A stretch of 64,000 nucleotides of DNA, taken from Arsukibacterium tuosuense (GTDB lineage Bacteria > Pseudomonadota > Gammaproteobacteria > Enterobacterales > Alteromonadaceae). The position numbers were made by a program, and so were the translations under genes. Shown one piece after another: positions 46,830 through 55,802 of the stretch; the stretch's first letter is position 1, and every line of letters begins with the position of its first letter. The notes beneath the pieces were generated by a model. That model did no database searches, was not told the DNA's origin, and saw nothing but the letters and a program-made list of their open reading frames with translations. Location: NCBI RefSeq assembly GCF_900215315.1, contig NZ_OBEB01000003.1:62001-126000 (forward strand), read 5' to 3'.

Positions 46830-47699
46830 ATGAAACAATGGACCGGAATTAGCGAATTTGTGGCGGTTGCCGAACAGCACAGCTTTACCAAAGCTGCCAA
46901 ACAGCTGGGTATTTCAGTCGCTCAGGTCAGCCGCAATATTGCCGAGCTGGAGCAGCAGCTGGCTATTAAGCTGTTGTATCGCACCACCCGCAATGTCAAC
47001 CTGACCGAAGAAGGCCAGCTGTATTTACAGCATTGCCGCCACCTGGTCAGCAGTTTGGAAGAAGCCAACCGTACGCTGGCAAATTTAAAAGCCACGCCAC
47101 GCGGCTTAATTAAACTTACTGCGCCGGTGTTTTACGGCGAAACCCGCATCGCGCCACTGCTGCATGATTTTTTACAGCTTTATCCTGATACCGAGCTGGA
47201 TTTACAACTATCCAATAACAAGCTTGATTTAATTCAGGGCGGGTTTGACCTGGCTATCAGGTTGGGTACCCTGGAAAGCTCCAGCCTGATTGCCCGTAAG
47301 CTGGCCAGCCGCACCCAATATGTGGTGGCCTCGCCGGCTTATCTGGCAGCGAATGGCACACCCACAAGTATTGCTGAGCTGGCACAGCACCAATGCTTAA
47401 CCGGCACAGTCACCCAGTGGCGCTTTATGCAGCAAGGGAAAATACTGCAGTTTAAACCGCAGGGCCGGGTTATCTGTAACAGTGGGGTGGCGCTGCTCGA
47501 TGCCGCATTAAAAGATTTAGGTCTGGTGCAACTGCCCGACTATTACGTTAGTGAAAAATTACAAAGTGGTGAGTTAGTCGCGGTGCTGAATGATCTTCGC
47601 CAACCCGATGATGGTATCTGGGCGATCTACCCACAAAACCGTCATTTGTCTGCCAAGGTGCGGGTGCTAGTCGACTTTCTTACTGCTAAACTTGTTTAG
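46830..47699 (+). CDS. LysR-family transcriptional regulator
   Basis: A 289-residue regulator. N-terminal winged helix-turn-helix (FTKAAKQLGISVAQVSRNIAELEQQ, given here as two adjoining motifs), then a type II binding-protein effector domain starting KATPRGLIKLTAPVF. The TRNVNLTEEGQLYL wing is typical. It is divergent from adhC-fghA and probably regulates these in response to formaldehyde or a thiol adduct; that role is inferred from position. The third foldback element lies in the shared upstream region. Confidence 0.93.
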   Translation: MKQWTGISEFVAVAEQHSFTKAAKQLGISVAQVSRNIAELEQQLAIKLLYRTTRNVNLTEEGQLYLQHCRHLVSSLEEANRTLANLKATPRGLIKLTAPVFYGETRIAPLLHDFLQLYPDTELDLQLSNNKLDLIQGGFDLAIRLGTLESSSLIARKLASRTQYVVASPAYLAANGTPTSIAELAQHQCLTGTVTQWRFMQQGKILQFKPQGRVICNSGVALLDAALKDLGLVQLPDYYVSEKLQSGELVAVLNDLRQPDDGIWAIYPQNRHLSAKVRVLVDFLTAKLV

Positions 47700-47796
47700 T
47701 TGCCACTTTGCAGCAAGCTGGCTGGTTGGTTTTAAACGGTTATGATAACGTCTGACTCAATGACATTAACCGGGCAAATTGCGAGGTATCGCCAGC

Positions 47797-48441
47797 ATGA
47801 CCACCCTGAAAATTGACCTAGTATCAGATATCGCCTGCCCCTGGTGTGCCATTGGCTATGCCCGACTGCAGCAGGCGCTGGCTTCGTTGCCAGACCTTAG
47901 CGTTGAGCTGGAGTGGCATGCCTTTGAACTAAACCCGGATAAGAACGCAGCACAAGAGCCTATTTTGCCGGCGCTGAGCCGCAAATATGGCCGCAGTGAA
48001 GATGAAATGCGCGCTGCCCAGGCCAATATGATGAACGTTGCCAGTGAGCTTGGTCTTAATTTTGATAAAATGCAGCAGCGGTTTACCTGCAATACCTTTG
48101 ATGCCCATCGGCTGGTGAAATGGGCGGCCACCGATAATAAAGCAACAGAGATGAAGCTGGCACTGTTTGACGCTTATTTTGGTGAAGCAAAAGACGTCTC
48201 TGCCTCAGTGGTATTAGCCGATTGTGCTGAGCAAGCAGGTTTGGATAAGAGTGAAGCAGAGCGGATTCTGGCAACGGATGACTTTGCCAATACCGTCAGC
48301 GAAGATATTGCCAAATATCAGCAGGCTGGCATTTCGTCGGTACCGGCCTTTATTATTAATAATAAATACCTTATTTCCGGCGCGCAGGAGCCGGCACAAC
48401 TGGCCCAGGCGCTGCAGCAAATCGCCGGCGAAAGTGCCTAA
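47797..48441 (+). CDS. DsbA-family oxidoreductase (FrnE-like)
   Basis: A 214-residue cytoplasmic thioredoxin-fold protein with no signal peptide. DIACPWCAIG near residue 11 holds the CPWC active site. HAFELNPD, NTFDAHRLVKWA and SVPAFIINNKYLISGAQEP are FrnE/2-hydroxychromene-isomerase-like motifs, the last with the cis-proline VPA. It is likely a disulfide reductase or isomerase in the cytosol. ATG 47797 is chosen because GAGGT lies nine bases upstream; the upstream TTG is unlikely. Confidence 0.9.
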   Translation: MTTLKIDLVSDIACPWCAIGYARLQQALASLPDLSVELEWHAFELNPDKNAAQEPILPALSRKYGRSEDEMRAAQANMMNVASELGLNFDKMQQRFTCNTFDAHRLVKWAATDNKATEMKLALFDAYFGEAKDVSASVVLADCAEQAGLDKSEAERILATDDFANTVSEDIAKYQQAGISSVPAFIINNKYLISGAQEPAQLAQALQQIAGESA

Positions 48442-48459
48442 GCACCAAAGCATGCAGCG

Positions 48460-49647
48460 CTATTGCAGGGATTCCAGCAACAGCGCAATGCCCTGGCCGC
48501 CGCCAATACACATGGTCACTAATCCATAGCGGCCACCGGTGCGCTTAAGCTCTGCCATTAGTTTAATAATTAAAATAGAACCGGTCGCGCCAACAGGATG
48601 GCCCAGTGCAATGGCACCGCCATTCGGGTTAACTTTTGCCGGCTCTAACTCCAGTGCCTGGCTTACCGCCAAGGCCTGGGCAGCAAAAGCTTCATTGGAT
48701 TCGATAACATCTATATCGCAAAGCGTAATACCGCTTTGCGCCAATACCTGCTGCACCGCCGGTATCGGCCCCAGCCCCATTACGCCGGGCTTTACCCCGG
48801 CAAAGGCGTAACCGAGCAGGCGGGCGCGCGGCTTTAAATCGCGCCTGGTTGCCTCAGCCATACTGGTCAGCACCATCGCAGCCGCACCGTCATTTAAGCC
48901 TGAAGCATTACCTGCTGTAACAATACCGTCTGTTTGAAACGCTGGCTTTAGCCTAGCTAAACTCTCAATGCTGGTATCCGGCCGGATATGCTCATCCTGC
49001 GAAAATACCCTTTCACTGCGGCCGGCTTTAACGGTAATCGGCACTATTTGTTCATTAAAATAGCCTTGCTGCTGCGCATAAGCTGCCCGGCTATGGCTTA
49101 GCGCAGCAAAGCTATCTAAATCTGTGCGGCTTAAACCATACTGGCTGGCAATAGTTTCAGCAGTAACACCCATATGGCCGCTACCAAAGGGGTCGGTTAA
49201 AATAGCCAGGGTCAGATCGATAGCCGTGGCATGGCCCATCCGCAGGCCACGGCGGACATTGGGTAGTAAATAGGCGCCATTACTCATGCTCTCAGCACCG
49301 CCTGCCAGGGCTATGTTGCTTTGTCCCAGCTGGATTTGCTGCGCGGCCGAGATCACTGCCTGCACGCCGGAGCCACATAAGCGGTTAACGTTAAAAGCAG
49401 CAGATGAGGGCAGCATGCCGCTGTTAAGCGCAATATGCCGCGCCAGATAAGCATCTGCCGGGCCAGTAGTAATAATATGGCCAAACACCGCATGATCAAT
49501 ATCTGCTGGCGTCACAGTGCTACGGCTTATCGCCGCTGTCGCGGCCGCTGTGCCTAACTCTGCCGGACTTAAACCGGCCAGGCTGCCACCAAAGCTACCA
49601 ATAGCTGTGCGGGCACCGTCCAGAATAACTACGTCGTTTAATTGCAT
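48460..49647 (-). CDS. Acetyl-CoA C-acyltransferase (thiolase)
   Basis: A 395-residue thiolase. The nucleophile Cys is in NVNRLCGSGVQAVISAA, the His in ALGHPVGATGSILI and the second Cys in LVTMCIGGGQGIAL, the three blocks of the active site. Family members cleave or condense 3-ketoacyl-CoA; the sequence AESMSNGAYLLPNVRRGLRMG suggests the acetoacetyl-CoA/AtoB side, but substrate length is not certain. ATG 49647 is used, with GGAG about seven bases upstream; an earlier TTG is unlikely. It lies between a DsbA-family gene (convergent) and a peptidase gene with its terminator. Confidence 0.92.
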   Translation of the reverse strand: MQLNDVVILDGARTAIGSFGGSLAGLSPAELGTAAATAAISRSTVTPADIDHAVFGHIITTGPADAYLARHIALNSGMLPSSAAFNVNRLCGSGVQAVISAAQQIQLGQSNIALAGGAESMSNGAYLLPNVRRGLRMGHATAIDLTLAILTDPFGSGHMGVTAETIASQYGLSRTDLDSFAALSHSRAAYAQQQGYFNEQIVPITVKAGRSERVFSQDEHIRPDTSIESLARLKPAFQTDGIVTAGNASGLNDGAAAMVLTSMAEATRRDLKPRARLLGYAFAGVKPGVMGLGPIPAVQQVLAQSGITLCDIDVIESNEAFAAQALAVSQALELEPAKVNPNGGAIALGHPVGATGSILIIKLMAELKRTGGRYGLVTMCIGGGQGIALLLESLQ

Positions 49648-49677
49648 TCTTTGCTCCAACCCACAAAGGCGTTTTTA

Positions 49678-49709
49678 TACAAAACCCCGCTTAAAGCGGG
49701 GTTTTGTAT
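49678..49709 (-). terminator. Strong terminator after the S9 peptidase gene
   Basis: Nearly the whole segment is a palindrome: ATACAAAACCCCGC and GCGGGGTTTTGTAT with a TTAAA loop. The A and T tracts on either side make it work in both directions; position fits the end of the minus-strand peptidase gene (stop at 49719). Confidence 0.92.
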
Positions 49710-49718
49710 ATTTACTGA

Positions 49719-51749
49719 CTATTTGGTGTACTTCTCCAGCCACTCAAATACTTCGTTATACCAGCGCACCCGGTTATCTTTATTTAAGATCCAGTGGTTT
49801 TCATCCGGGAAAATCACCAAGCGCGAATCGATACCTTTGCGTTGCAGGTTGGTAAAAGCACCTAAACCCTGGGCATAAGGCACCCGGTAATCTTTTAAGC
49901 CATGAATAACCAGCATCGGCGTTTGCCATTTATCAGCATGGGCCGCCGGGTTAAATTTCTGATAATCACTACCTTCCTGCCAAGCTGGCCCGCCTAAATC
50001 ATATTCCGGAAACCACAGCTCTTCGGTGCTGCCATAAAAGCTTGGCATATCGTACAAACCAGCATGGTTAACCAGACATTTAAAACCGGTTGGCCAGTTG
50101 CCGGCAATCCAGTTCATCATATAACCGCCGTACGAGGCCCCAAGTGCACAGGCACGGTCGCCGTCAATCCATGGTTGGGCTTTAACAATGTACTCAAAGC
50201 CTTTTTTAAGATCTTCCAAAGGCTTACCGCCCCAATCACGACTGATTGCATCGGTAAACGCCTGGCCATAACCGGTTGAGCCGTGAAAATCGACCATCAC
50301 TACTGCATAACCCTTAGCAGCATACATCTGAGCGTTCCAGCGCTCGTTAAACATATTGCCAAAACTACCCTGCGGCCCGCCATGCACTAAAAACGCCATC
50401 GGGTATTTTTTACTGGCGTCAAAATCCCATGGTTTTACCAGGTAACCATACACAGTGGCATCATTGGCGCCTTTAAAGCTGAATTGCTCATAGTCGCCAA
50501 ATTGCACTTGTTCCCGCCATTTAGCATTGATATCGGTTAGCTGGGTTAACTGGCCACCATCGGTACTGAGTTGCATCACTTCGGTCGGCATATCTAAGCG
50601 ATGATTGGTAAACACCAGCTTGTCGCTGGCTACCTGTAAATTACCGGCGTAACCATTGCCATAGACTTTGCGCACATCACCAAAGCTGGTGTTGATGGCA
50701 AAAATACTGTACTGGCCCAGATCCTGAGCGGTAACATAAATAGTCCGGTTGTCACTGCCAAACTGGTAGTCACTGACCGAGCGGTCAAAGTCTGCTGCCA
50801 GCTCTTTGCGCTGTCCGGTCACCATATCCAGCAGCATTAAACCAAAACTGTCCGCTTCAGCGCCGGGCTTGCTCATTGCCAAGTAAGCCATAAAACGGCC
50901 GTCAGCCGAAAATTTTGGCCTGGCATCCCAGGCTTGATTCTCTGCTGTTAAGTTAACCTTCTCCCCGCCATTTACCGAGACCTGGAATATATCGTAGTTA
51001 GTATGCCAGGCCTGATCTTTAGCCGGTGCTTTGGCACTGAATACCAGATGCTGGTTGTCGGGTGTAAACGCAACCTGGTCGATGCCGGCGATATCGGTAT
51101 CCCAGTCGCTTATCAGGTTTCTGGCATCAGTCACCATGTCATCGCCAATAGTGGCAACGTGCAGCTGGCTGCGATACGGTTCACGCCAGTGATCCCAGTG
51201 CCGCACCATCAGGCTGTCATATGCCAGCGCACTATCTTTACGCTCTTTCTCTGCTGCCTTGGCATCTACCGTACACTGTAATGTGTCACAACCCGGCAAT
51301 ACCGCCAGTGAAAGCGCCAGGGTTTTGCCATCTGCCGCGACTTTAAAACCTTCAACCGCTAGTGGTAAATCAGTAAGTTGCAGCGCTTCGCCACCGTTTA
51401 GCGGCAAACGCCATACCTGATTACTGCCACTACGATTGGCAATAAAATATAAGTGTTGGCCATCCTGGCTAAACGCCAGTGCCCGCTCGCTGGCAGTACT
51501 CTGGGTTAACCGCTTAGCCGGGCTGTTCTGGCGCAGGTCTTTTAAATAAATATCAGTGCTGTGATTAGCCGGGGCAAAACCGCCGTTGCTTTGCACATAA
51601 GCCAGGTAGCGGCCGTCGTCTGACATGCTAATGGCATTAATTTTATTAAACTGATTCAGGTGTTCTACCGTCAACGGCCCTTTTGCCGCCAGTGGTGCTG
51701 CCAATGGCGCTGCAACTAAGGCAGTTAGCAGCATCAGTGAGTATTTCAT
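49719..51749 (-). CDS. S9-family prolyl oligopeptidase-type peptidase
   Basis: A 676-residue exported protein. A signal peptide (LMLLTALVAAPLAAPLAAKG) is followed by a seven-bladed beta-propeller (~35-410, with repeated SQDGQHLYFIA-type blades) and an alpha/beta hydrolase domain (~430-676). The nucleophile motif is GASYGGYMM, the Asp lies near HGLKDYRVP, and the His in FPDENHWIL. It removes dipeptides or cleaves short peptides in the periplasm. Two such propeller proteins (this and 17897) occur in the window, in line with peptide-rich growth. Confidence 0.93.
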   Translation of the reverse strand: MKYSLMLLTALVAAPLAAPLAAKGPLTVEHLNQFNKINAISMSDDGRYLAYVQSNGGFAPANHSTDIYLKDLRQNSPAKRLTQSTASERALAFSQDGQHLYFIANRSGSNQVWRLPLNGGEALQLTDLPLAVEGFKVAADGKTLALSLAVLPGCDTLQCTVDAKAAEKERKDSALAYDSLMVRHWDHWREPYRSQLHVATIGDDMVTDARNLISDWDTDIAGIDQVAFTPDNQHLVFSAKAPAKDQAWHTNYDIFQVSVNGGEKVNLTAENQAWDARPKFSADGRFMAYLAMSKPGAEADSFGLMLLDMVTGQRKELAADFDRSVSDYQFGSDNRTIYVTAQDLGQYSIFAINTSFGDVRKVYGNGYAGNLQVASDKLVFTNHRLDMPTEVMQLSTDGGQLTQLTDINAKWREQVQFGDYEQFSFKGANDATVYGYLVKPWDFDASKKYPMAFLVHGGPQGSFGNMFNERWNAQMYAAKGYAVVMVDFHGSTGYGQAFTDAISRDWGGKPLEDLKKGFEYIVKAQPWIDGDRACALGASYGGYMMNWIAGNWPTGFKCLVNHAGLYDMPSFYGSTEELWFPEYDLGGPAWQEGSDYQKFNPAAHADKWQTPMLVIHGLKDYRVPYAQGLGAFTNLQRKGIDSRLVIFPDENHWILNKDNRVRWYNEVFEWLEKYTK

Positions 51750-51818
51750 TGTCGCTCCCCTTCAGGATATCAAAATCAAAGCAAAACGCCGGTATAAACC
51801 AGCGCTGTTATGTCGTTA

Positions 51819-53351
51819 TTATTTTGCTTTTAGCTTAGCATCCAGTTCAGCGATATTCGCTTTCCAGATAGCCGGGCCTTGTTTATGCACGTTATTGCCG
51901 TTGGAGTCTACCGCTACCGTAACCGGCATATCTTCTACTTCAAACTCGTAAATGGCTTCCATCCCTAAATCGGCGAACGCCACTACCCGTGATTTCTTAA
52001 TGGCTTTCGATACCAGATAGGCCGCACCACCTACTGCCATTAAATACACCGCTTTGTGCTTTTTAATGCTTTCTACGGTTAAATCACCGCGCTCGGATTT
52101 ACCAATCATTCCCAGCAAACCGGTTTGCGATAACATCATTTCGGTAAACTTATCCATCCGGGTGGCAGTTGTCGGGCCGGCCGGGCCTACTACTTCGTCC
52201 CGCACTGAATCTACCGGACCGACGTAATAAATAAAGCGGTTACGCAGATCGACCCCTTCGGGCAAGCCTTCACCTTTATTCAGCATATCGGCAATCCGTT
52301 TGTGAGCAGCGTCACGGCCGGTCAGCATCTTGCCGCTTAAAAGCACGGTCTCGCCGGCCTGCCAGCTTTGCACATCGGCCGGAGTAATAGTATCGAGGTT
52401 CACCCGCCGCACTTTACTGCCCAGCTCCCAGGTAACCTGTGGCCAGTCTTCCAGTTTTGGCGGTTTAATATCGGCCGGGCCACTGCCATCTAAGTGAAAA
52501 TGCAAATGGCGGGTAGCAGCACAATTCGGGATCATCACTACCGGTAAGCTGGCAGCATGGGTTGGCACGCTATTAATTTTTACATCAACTACGGTCGTTA
52601 AGCCACCTAAGCCCTGGGCACCAATGCCCAGTTTGTTTACTTTTTCATACAGTTCCAGCCGCAGTTTTTCATCAGCGGTTTCAGCACCCTTTGCAATAAG
52701 CTCCTGAATATCAACCGGCTCCATCAGCGCTTCTTTAGCCAGTACCGCCGCTTTTTCCGCCGTGCCGCCAATACCTATGCCGAGCATACCAGGCGGACAC
52801 CAGCCAGCACCCATTTTTGGTAAGGTTTCCAGTACCCAGTCAACAATAGAATCAGACGGGTTTAACATGGCCATTTTAGTTTTATTTTCTGAGCCACCAC
52901 CTTTGGCGGCAATCATTACTTCAACATGATGACCGGCAACTAAATCGATATGTACCACTGACGGCGTATTGTCTTTGGTATTTTTGCGGGCGCCAGCAGG
53001 ATCAGCGACAATAGAAGCGCGCAATGGGTTGTCCGGGTTTAAGTAAGCACGACGGGTACCTTCGTCAACCATTTGCTGCACGGTCAGGTCAGTTTTATCC
53101 CACTTCACATCCATGCCTATTTTGACAAAACAGGTAACAATACCGGTGTCCTGGCAAATTGGCCGATGGCCTTCCGCTGACATTCGCGAATTAATCAGAA
53201 TTTGGGCAATAGCATCTTTAGCCGCCTGATTCTGCTCTTTATGGTAAGCCTGCTCCAGCGCCTGAATAAAATCCAGTGGATGATAGTACGAGATATACTG
53301 CAGCGCATCTTCAATACTCTCGATAAAGTCTTGTTGGCGAATTACCGTCAT
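51819..53351 (-). CDS. fumA: Fumarate hydratase, class I (iron-sulfur)
   Basis: A 510-residue class I fumarase that hydrates fumarate to malate in the TCA cycle. Cysteines for the [4Fe-4S] cluster lie in RPICQDTGIVTCF, GWCPPGMLGIGIGG and IPNCAATRHLHFH. GPTTATRMDKFTEMM and SKAIKKSRVVAF follow in the C-terminal domain. Length and blocks agree with FumA/FumB. Single gene, divergent from pabB with 140 bases between. The FumA/FumB distinction cannot be made from sequence alone. Confidence 0.93.
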   Translation of the reverse strand: MTVIRQQDFIESIEDALQYISYYHPLDFIQALEQAYHKEQNQAAKDAIAQILINSRMSAEGHRPICQDTGIVTCFVKIGMDVKWDKTDLTVQQMVDEGTRRAYLNPDNPLRASIVADPAGARKNTKDNTPSVVHIDLVAGHHVEVMIAAKGGGSENKTKMAMLNPSDSIVDWVLETLPKMGAGWCPPGMLGIGIGGTAEKAAVLAKEALMEPVDIQELIAKGAETADEKLRLELYEKVNKLGIGAQGLGGLTTVVDVKINSVPTHAASLPVVMIPNCAATRHLHFHLDGSGPADIKPPKLEDWPQVTWELGSKVRRVNLDTITPADVQSWQAGETVLLSGKMLTGRDAAHKRIADMLNKGEGLPEGVDLRNRFIYYVGPVDSVRDEVVGPAGPTTATRMDKFTEMMLSQTGLLGMIGKSERGDLTVESIKKHKAVYLMAVGGAAYLVSKAIKKSRVVAFADLGMEAIYEFEVEDMPVTVAVDSNGNNVHKQGPAIWKANIAELDAKLKAK

Positions 53352-53491
53352 GCTTACTTTTCCTTTAATGTCGAAACGGACTAATGTCGAACCGGGTTAA
53401 TATTGAAACTATTTGAAACCAGGGGTGCCATTAACTATTGGCTGTTGTGCTGGTATGATAGCGCGCATCGAAAACAGCGGCTAGCTCTTCT

Positions 53492-54904
53492 ATGCAGCAG
53501 TATTTAATTCCACAACTCGCGCCAGATGAATTGACGGACTATTTTAGTCATTTTGCCAGCCAGCCATGGGCAATGCTGCTTGATTCTGCGGCCAGCGACC
53601 ACCCGAACAGTCGCTATCAGATCATGGTGCTGCAACCGCTGGCCACCCTGACGGCCAGTAACGGCATCACCACATTGCGTGACGAGTACGGCAGTCATGA
53701 CTACCCACAAGACCCGTTTACCGTATTAGATTGCTCGCTAAAGCGCTATTTCCCGACCCCTGCTGATAGCGAACTGCCGTTTAGCGGCGGTGCCCTGGGT
53801 TACTTTGGTTATGATTTAGGCCGCTACTTAGAACAACTACCAGACCATAGCGAGTATGATATTCAACTGCCAGATATGGCAATAGGTTTGTATAGCTGGG
53901 CATTGATCCTGGATAAACAACAAAAACAATTATGGTGTGTCGATTATAATAATGACGCCGAAAGCCACTGGCAGAAACTGCAGTATCAGCTGGCGCAAGC
54001 CACAACAGCAACGCCATTTCAGCTAACCGGCGACTGGCAGGCTAATATCAGCCAGCAGCAGTATAATGAGCGATTCGAAAAAATTCAGCAGCATTTACTC
54101 AATGGCAATTGCTATCAGATTAACTTAGCGCAGCGCTTTAGCGCGGGTTTTCAGGGCGATGAATGGCAAGCTTATCTGGCATTGCGGGAAGCCAATGCCG
54201 CGCCCTTTTCTGCGTTTATCCGGCTTGAGCATGGGGCAGTGTTAAGCATTTCACCTGAACGTTTTTTGCAGTTAAAAAACGGCCAGGTTGAAACCAAACC
54301 GATTAAAGGCACCCGACCACGCCACCTCAACCCAAAGTTAGACCAACAAGCCGCCGAGCAGCTACAACAGGCTGAAAAAGATCGGGCCGAAAATGTAATG
54401 ATTGTCGATTTGCTGCGCAACGACTTAGGCAAGGTTTGCAGTGTTGGTAGCGTCGCGGTACCGGAGCTATTTGCTATTGAAAGTTTTCCGGCGGTGCACC
54501 ATTTAGTCAGTACCGTTACCGGCACTTTAGCTGAGCAATACAGCGCCTGTGACTTGCTGCGCGGTGCTTTTCCGGGTGGCTCTATTACCGGAGCCCCCAA
54601 GGTAGCTGCAATGCAAATTATTGAACAGCTTGAGCCGCACCGGCGCTCAGTGTATTGCGGCGCCATTGGTTATATTAATAATAACGGTGATATGGATACC
54701 AACATCGCTATTCGCACCCTGGTTTGCAGCAAAGGCGTAATCCACTGTTGGGCAGGTGGCGGTATTGTCGCGGATTCTGAAGCGGCCAGCGAATATCAGG
54801 AAACCTTAGATAAGGTAAACAAAATATTGCCGGTATTAGTCAACCTGAATAATTCACTGGGTTCACCCATGGCAAAAACACAGGATATGGCCGATGCTGG
54901 CTGA
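53492..54904 (+). CDS. pabB: Aminodeoxychorismate synthase component I
   Basis: A 470-residue chorismate-using enzyme that makes 4-amino-4-deoxychorismate for folate. The C-terminal chorismate-binding domain has CYQINLAQRFSAG, KPIKGTRPRHLNP (the Lys-bearing PIKGT motif that marks PabB over TrpE), RAENVMIVDLLRNDLGKVC and GSITGAPKVAAM. The N-terminal half is the usual variable domain. Its amidotransferase partner PabA is not in the window. The 3' end overlaps nudL by 11 nt, as in many proteobacteria. Confidence 0.95.
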   Translation: MQQYLIPQLAPDELTDYFSHFASQPWAMLLDSAASDHPNSRYQIMVLQPLATLTASNGITTLRDEYGSHDYPQDPFTVLDCSLKRYFPTPADSELPFSGGALGYFGYDLGRYLEQLPDHSEYDIQLPDMAIGLYSWALILDKQQKQLWCVDYNNDAESHWQKLQYQLAQATTATPFQLTGDWQANISQQQYNERFEKIQQHLLNGNCYQINLAQRFSAGFQGDEWQAYLALREANAAPFSAFIRLEHGAVLSISPERFLQLKNGQVETKPIKGTRPRHLNPKLDQQAAEQLQQAEKDRAENVMIVDLLRNDLGKVCSVGSVAVPELFAIESFPAVHHLVSTVTGTLAEQYSACDLLRGAFPGGSITGAPKVAAMQIIEQLEPHRRSVYCGAIGYINNNGDMDTNIAIRTLVCSKGVIHCWAGGGIVADSEAASEYQETLDKVNKILPVLVNLNNSLGSPMAKTQDMADAG

Positions 54905-55496
54905 GCAATTTAGCAGCCGCTTTGTGTTAACCCGCAATACACTGACAGCGGGCAGCCCGCTGCCGGTGACAAAAGGCCCGGTACCATTAGCCAACAACGC
55001 CCGGAGTACCTCTCAGCATGCTGCTGTACTGGTGCCGATTGTCGACTACGGTCATCAGCTTAAAGTGTTATTTACCCAACGTGCCCTGCACCTGCGCCAT
55101 CACCCGGGGCAAATCAGCTTTCCGGGCGGGCGGATTGAACCTGGCGAAAACAGCAACCAGGCAGCCCTGCGTGAAGCGGAAGAAGAAATAGGCCTGGCCA
55201 GCACTGAAGTCACCCTGCTGGGCCGCCTACCAGCGCAAGACACCACCACCGGCTTTATTATTGAACCCTGGGTTGGCCTGTTGCAGCCGCAACGCGGTTT
55301 TCAGTTGCAAGTATCGGAAGTAGCAGCAGTGTTTGAGGTGCCGCTTAGCCATTTCTTACCACAGCAAAACCGTCATCAATTATCATTAACGTTGCGGGGT
55401 AAAACCCGGGATCTGCATTTTATGCCGTATCAGGATAAGTTTATCTGGGGCGCCACAGCCGCCATTATGCATCAGCTCTGTTTGCAATTGGCTTAA
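54894..55496 (+). CDS. nudL: CoA pyrophosphatase, Nudix family
   Basis: A 200-residue Nudix hydrolase. The Nudix box is GRIEPGENSNQAALREAEEE, ending IGL, preceded by LHLRHHPGQISFPGG, the UPF0035 sequence that marks CoA pyrophosphatases. It cleaves CoA to 4'-phosphopantetheine and 3',5'-ADP. It overlaps pabB by 11 nt and is cotranscribed with it. After its stop comes a 306-base gap with a foldback element. Confidence 0.92.
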   Translation: MLAEQFSSRFVLTRNTLTAGSPLPVTKGPVPLANNARSTSQHAAVLVPIVDYGHQLKVLFTQRALHLRHHPGQISFPGGRIEPGENSNQAALREAEEEIGLASTEVTLLGRLPAQDTTTGFIIEPWVGLLQPQRGFQLQVSEVAAVFEVPLSHFLPQQNRHQLSLTLRGKTRDLHFMPYQDKFIWGATAAIMHQLCLQLA

Positions 55497-55567
55497 TGTA
55501 ATATTTAGTTTACAGAATTGCTTGTTCAGCGCCGCAACAACCAAATATAGAAGTAGCTGAGTCGAAC

Positions 55568-55688
55568 CGGTTTGCTCACGCCAACACGCCGTGAACCCAT
55601 CCCTGGGGGCTCGTTTCCGCCCGTCCGGGGCTTCAACGGTTGGCTTAGAGCAAACCGATTCTCGTCCGAATACCCTTCCCCAGGGTTC
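55568..55688. repeat. Foldback element of a second family (between nudL and sdaA)
   Basis: Outer arms CGGTTTGCTCACGCCAAC (55568-55585) and GTTGGCTTAGAGCAAACCG (55639-55657) pair with few mismatches around a ~53-nt centre rich in CCGTCCGGGG. A second inverted pair, GAACCC(ATC)CCTGGGG (55593-55608) and CCCCAGGGTTC (55678-55688), is interleaved with the first, so the two stems cross. The rest of this 306-base gap shows no open frame with a ribosome site; I see nothing else in it. Confidence 0.75.
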
Positions 55689-55802
55689 TGGCTCCTTTAC
55701 AAGCTGTAATAACACCCGACCAGTTACCAAGCCGCTTACAGTAGTGGCCCGCTTCCGTTACAATGGCCGCAATTTCATAAAGTAAACTAATAGATACCCA
55801 AT

